This document shows, in pieces, positions 3,387-5,041 of a stretch of DNA of 5,041 bases (position 1 is the stretch's first letter; every line of letters begins with the position of its first letter). The translations under genes and the position numbers were made by a program. The notes beneath the pieces were generated by a model. The model ran no database searches and had not been told where the DNA came from. It saw only the letters and a program-made list of their open reading frames with translations. Source of the DNA: SIG603 sp964370115 (GTDB lineage Bacteria > Bacillota > Clostridia > Oscillospirales > Acutalibacteraceae); NCBI GenBank assembly GCA_964370115.1, contig CAYJIA010000090.1, forward strand, positions 1 to 5,041, written 5' to 3'.

Positions 3387-5041
3387 ATGGTAGATATTAT
3401 GAAACAGCTTAATTTAAAGTCAATGACCCCGATAGAAAAAGGTTGGTCGTGTGATAAAAAATTTTGTGTTACTACGAATGATGATGAAAAATATTTGCTT
3501 CGTATAACGTCTTTTGACAAAGCAAGCACCAGAAATGCTTTGTTTGAGATTTTACAGGAAGTTGCAAAACTTGATATACCAATGTGCAAGCCTGTTAGCT
3601 TTGGCAAATGTGCCGAGGGTGTTTACACAATGCACACTTGGATAGACGGTGAAGATGCAGAAGATATTATACCGCTATTACCCGAAACTGAGCAGTATGT
3701 CTTAGGATTAAAGGCAGGGGAAATATTAAAGAAAATACATACCATTCCTTGTCCTGTAAATGAGGAGGATTGGTATACAAGATTTAAACGGAAAACCGAA
3801 ATTAAGATACAAAAATATAGTGAATGTCCTATACAGTTCGAGGGTAGTGACAAGATTATCAAGTATATTAACGCAAACTTTGATTTACTTAAAGATAGAC
3901 CGCAAAGTTTTCAGCATGGAGATTTTGGACTTGGTAATTTGATGTATGATGACGGAGAAATTTTTGTAATTGATTTCACCTTGTCTTTCGGCGACCCGTG
4001 GCAAGATTTTGAATCTATTCGGTGGATGGTTGACAAAAGTGTTCACTTTGCAACCGGAATAATTGATAGATATTTCGATAAAATTATCCCGATTAAATTC
4101 TGGGAATTATTAAAAGTTTATTTGTGTGAGGGCTTCTTTCACAACTTAGTTTGGTCTGTCAATACTGAAAATCAAGAGCAGATTGAGATGACTTTAAGAC
4201 AAATTTATGATGTGAATAATTGGTACGACAATATGCAAAATATAATTCCCACGTGGTATATAAAAGATTTTTATTATCAGTATATTGATGGAATACCATG
4301 CAAATTAAAATCAGCTTTTGACTTTTCGTTTTTGAGTAAATATGGCAAGATTTTCAAAGTTTATGATGACCAAGACAGTGGCAATATTTGCTTTGGTGTA
4401 GAAAAAGATAATGCTAAATATTTTGTCAAGTTTGCTGGTGCACCTACCGAGCGAAGCACAATCTCAGCAGAAGAAGCGATAACAAACTTAAAGTCTACTA
4501 CCGCTATTTACAAAGATTTAGCTCATGACAGTTTAATCAAATACATAGCAGACGAAGAAATAGGCGGTGGCTATGCTGTGATATTCGAGTGGGCGAATGC
4601 AGAGTGTATGGGCAGAATGTACCCACTTTCACGCAAAAAGTTTATGGCTATGGGCATAGAAAAGAAGCTTCAAGTTTTTGAGAATATCCTAACTTTTCAT
4701 AAGCACATAGCAGGACAAAATTATGTTGCGATAGATTTTTATGATGGTTCTGTTATGTATGATTTCGAGAATGAGAAAACTATAATTTGCGATATAGATT
4801 TTTACTCGAAAATACCGTACATAAATCAAATGGGACGAATGTGGGGCAGTTCTAAAATGATGTCACCTGAGGAATTTAAAAAAGGTGAAACAATAGACGA
4901 GATTACAAACGTTTATACTATGGGAGCATTTGGATTTGCTTTATTCTCAGATTATGATAGAGCGAAAGAAAACTGGAAGTTATCCAAAAAACTATATGAT
5001 GTACTCATAAAGGCTGTAAGTGATGATAGAGAAAATAGATA
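3387..5041 (+). CDS. Two-kinase fusion: aminoglycoside-phosphotransferase-like domain plus Ser/Thr-kinase-like domain (open at right edge)
   Basis: A single frame runs without a stop for 551 codons to the edge; the last two bases, ta, may begin a stop codon, so the protein may be almost complete. Residues ~1-290 are an APH/choline-kinase-type domain. The catalytic loop H177-G-D179-F-G-L-G-N184 and metal-binding D196 in VIDF are intact, followed by FGDPWQDFE. R39 in YLLRI stands where the ATP lysine usually is. Residues ~311-551 form a second kinase-like domain. K348 in YFVKFAG is the likely ATP lysine, AVIFEW (~397-402) the hinge, YVAIDFYDGSVMYD (446-459) the catalytic-loop region, CDIDFY (468-473) the DFG region, and MSPEEF (492-497) the APE-like segment, then a typical VYTMG helix. 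The start uses GAAAGG (3371-3376), 10 nt upstream; an in-frame GTG at 3381 is too close to it. Substrates are unknown. Drug resistance is possible but unproven. It diverges from the Fic gene. Confidence 0.88.
   Translation, partial: MVDIMKQLNLKSMTPIEKGWSCDKKFCVTTNDDEKYLLRITSFDKASTRNALFEILQEVAKLDIPMCKPVSFGKCAEGVYTMHTWIDGEDAEDIIPLLPETEQYVLGLKAGEILKKIHTIPCPVNEEDWYTRFKRKTEIKIQKYSECPIQFEGSDKIIKYINANFDLLKDRPQSFQHGDFGLGNLMYDDGEIFVIDFTLSFGDPWQDFESIRWMVDKSVHFATGIIDRYFDKIIPIKFWELLKVYLCEGFFHNLVWSVNTENQEQIEMTLRQIYDVNNWYDNMQNIIPTWYIKDFYYQYIDGIPCKLKSAFDFSFLSKYGKIFKVYDDQDSGNICFGVEKDNAKYFVKFAGAPTERSTISAEEAITNLKSTTAIYKDLAHDSLIKYIADEEIGGGYAVIFEWANAECMGRMYPLSRKKFMAMGIEKKLQVFENILTFHKHIAGQNYVAIDFYDGSVMYDFENEKTIICDIDFYSKIPYINQMGRMWGSSKMMSPEEFKKGETIDEITNVYTMGAFGFALFSDYDRAKENWKLSKKLYDVLIKAVSDDRENR

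Noticed and set aside
3314..3862. Two leftward frames antisense to the start of the kinase gene.
   Set aside because: They are opposite a clear APH domain with intact motifs and have no family features.

Overview
The window is AT-rich DNA that looks like a low-GC Gram-positive (Firmicutes, probably Clostridia). The evidence is the good Shine-Dalgarno sequences, the SigA-type -35/-10 pairs with 17-nt spacers, a tRNA with encoded CCA, and protein families common in that group. No species can be named from sequence alone. The mix of integrase, tRNA and unrelated single genes suggests an accessory region or the edge of a mobile element.

Left part (1-1254): the tail of an unidentified gene overlaps, in a TAATG junction, the start of a complete phage/Tn916-type tyrosine integrase. 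All catalytic residues are present (R217, K258, H334, R337, H360, Y370). The integrase reads rightwards.

Middle (1279-2002): reading leftwards are a tRNA-Arg(CCG) gene with encoded CCA, a perfect 10-bp terminator hairpin starting directly after the CCA, and a RimJ/RimL-like GNAT acetyltransferase. The acetyltransferase promoter reuses one arm of that terminator. The tRNA 3' end faces the integrase, so it is a candidate integration site, but no duplicated tRNA fragment is visible here.

Intergenic region (2003-2296): no gene is visible. A 19-bp direct repeat occurs twice, exactly 250 bp apart. Each copy holds two TAGTAGTC units 11 bp apart. These resemble the DR2 arm-type sites bound by the N-terminal domain of Tn916-family integrases. 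Between the copies lie a row of small hairpins and a strong hairpin terminator with a T6 tail on the + strand. This could be an attachment-site region, a small structured RNA, or both.

Right part (2297-5041): a divergent pair. Leftwards is a Fic (AMPylation) protein with an N-terminal helix-turn-helix and a built-in class II inhibitory motif. Rightwards is a long gene, open at the right edge, joining an aminoglycoside-phosphotransferase-like kinase to a second, divergent Ser/Thr-kinase-like domain. The 190-bp divergent spacer carries a strong Fic promoter, a weaker kinase promoter and a 9-bp inverted repeat. One arm of the repeat sits inside the Fic promoter spacer, so autoregulation by the HTH-Fic protein is plausible. 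A joint function for the Fic protein and the double kinase is inference only; neither substrate is known.
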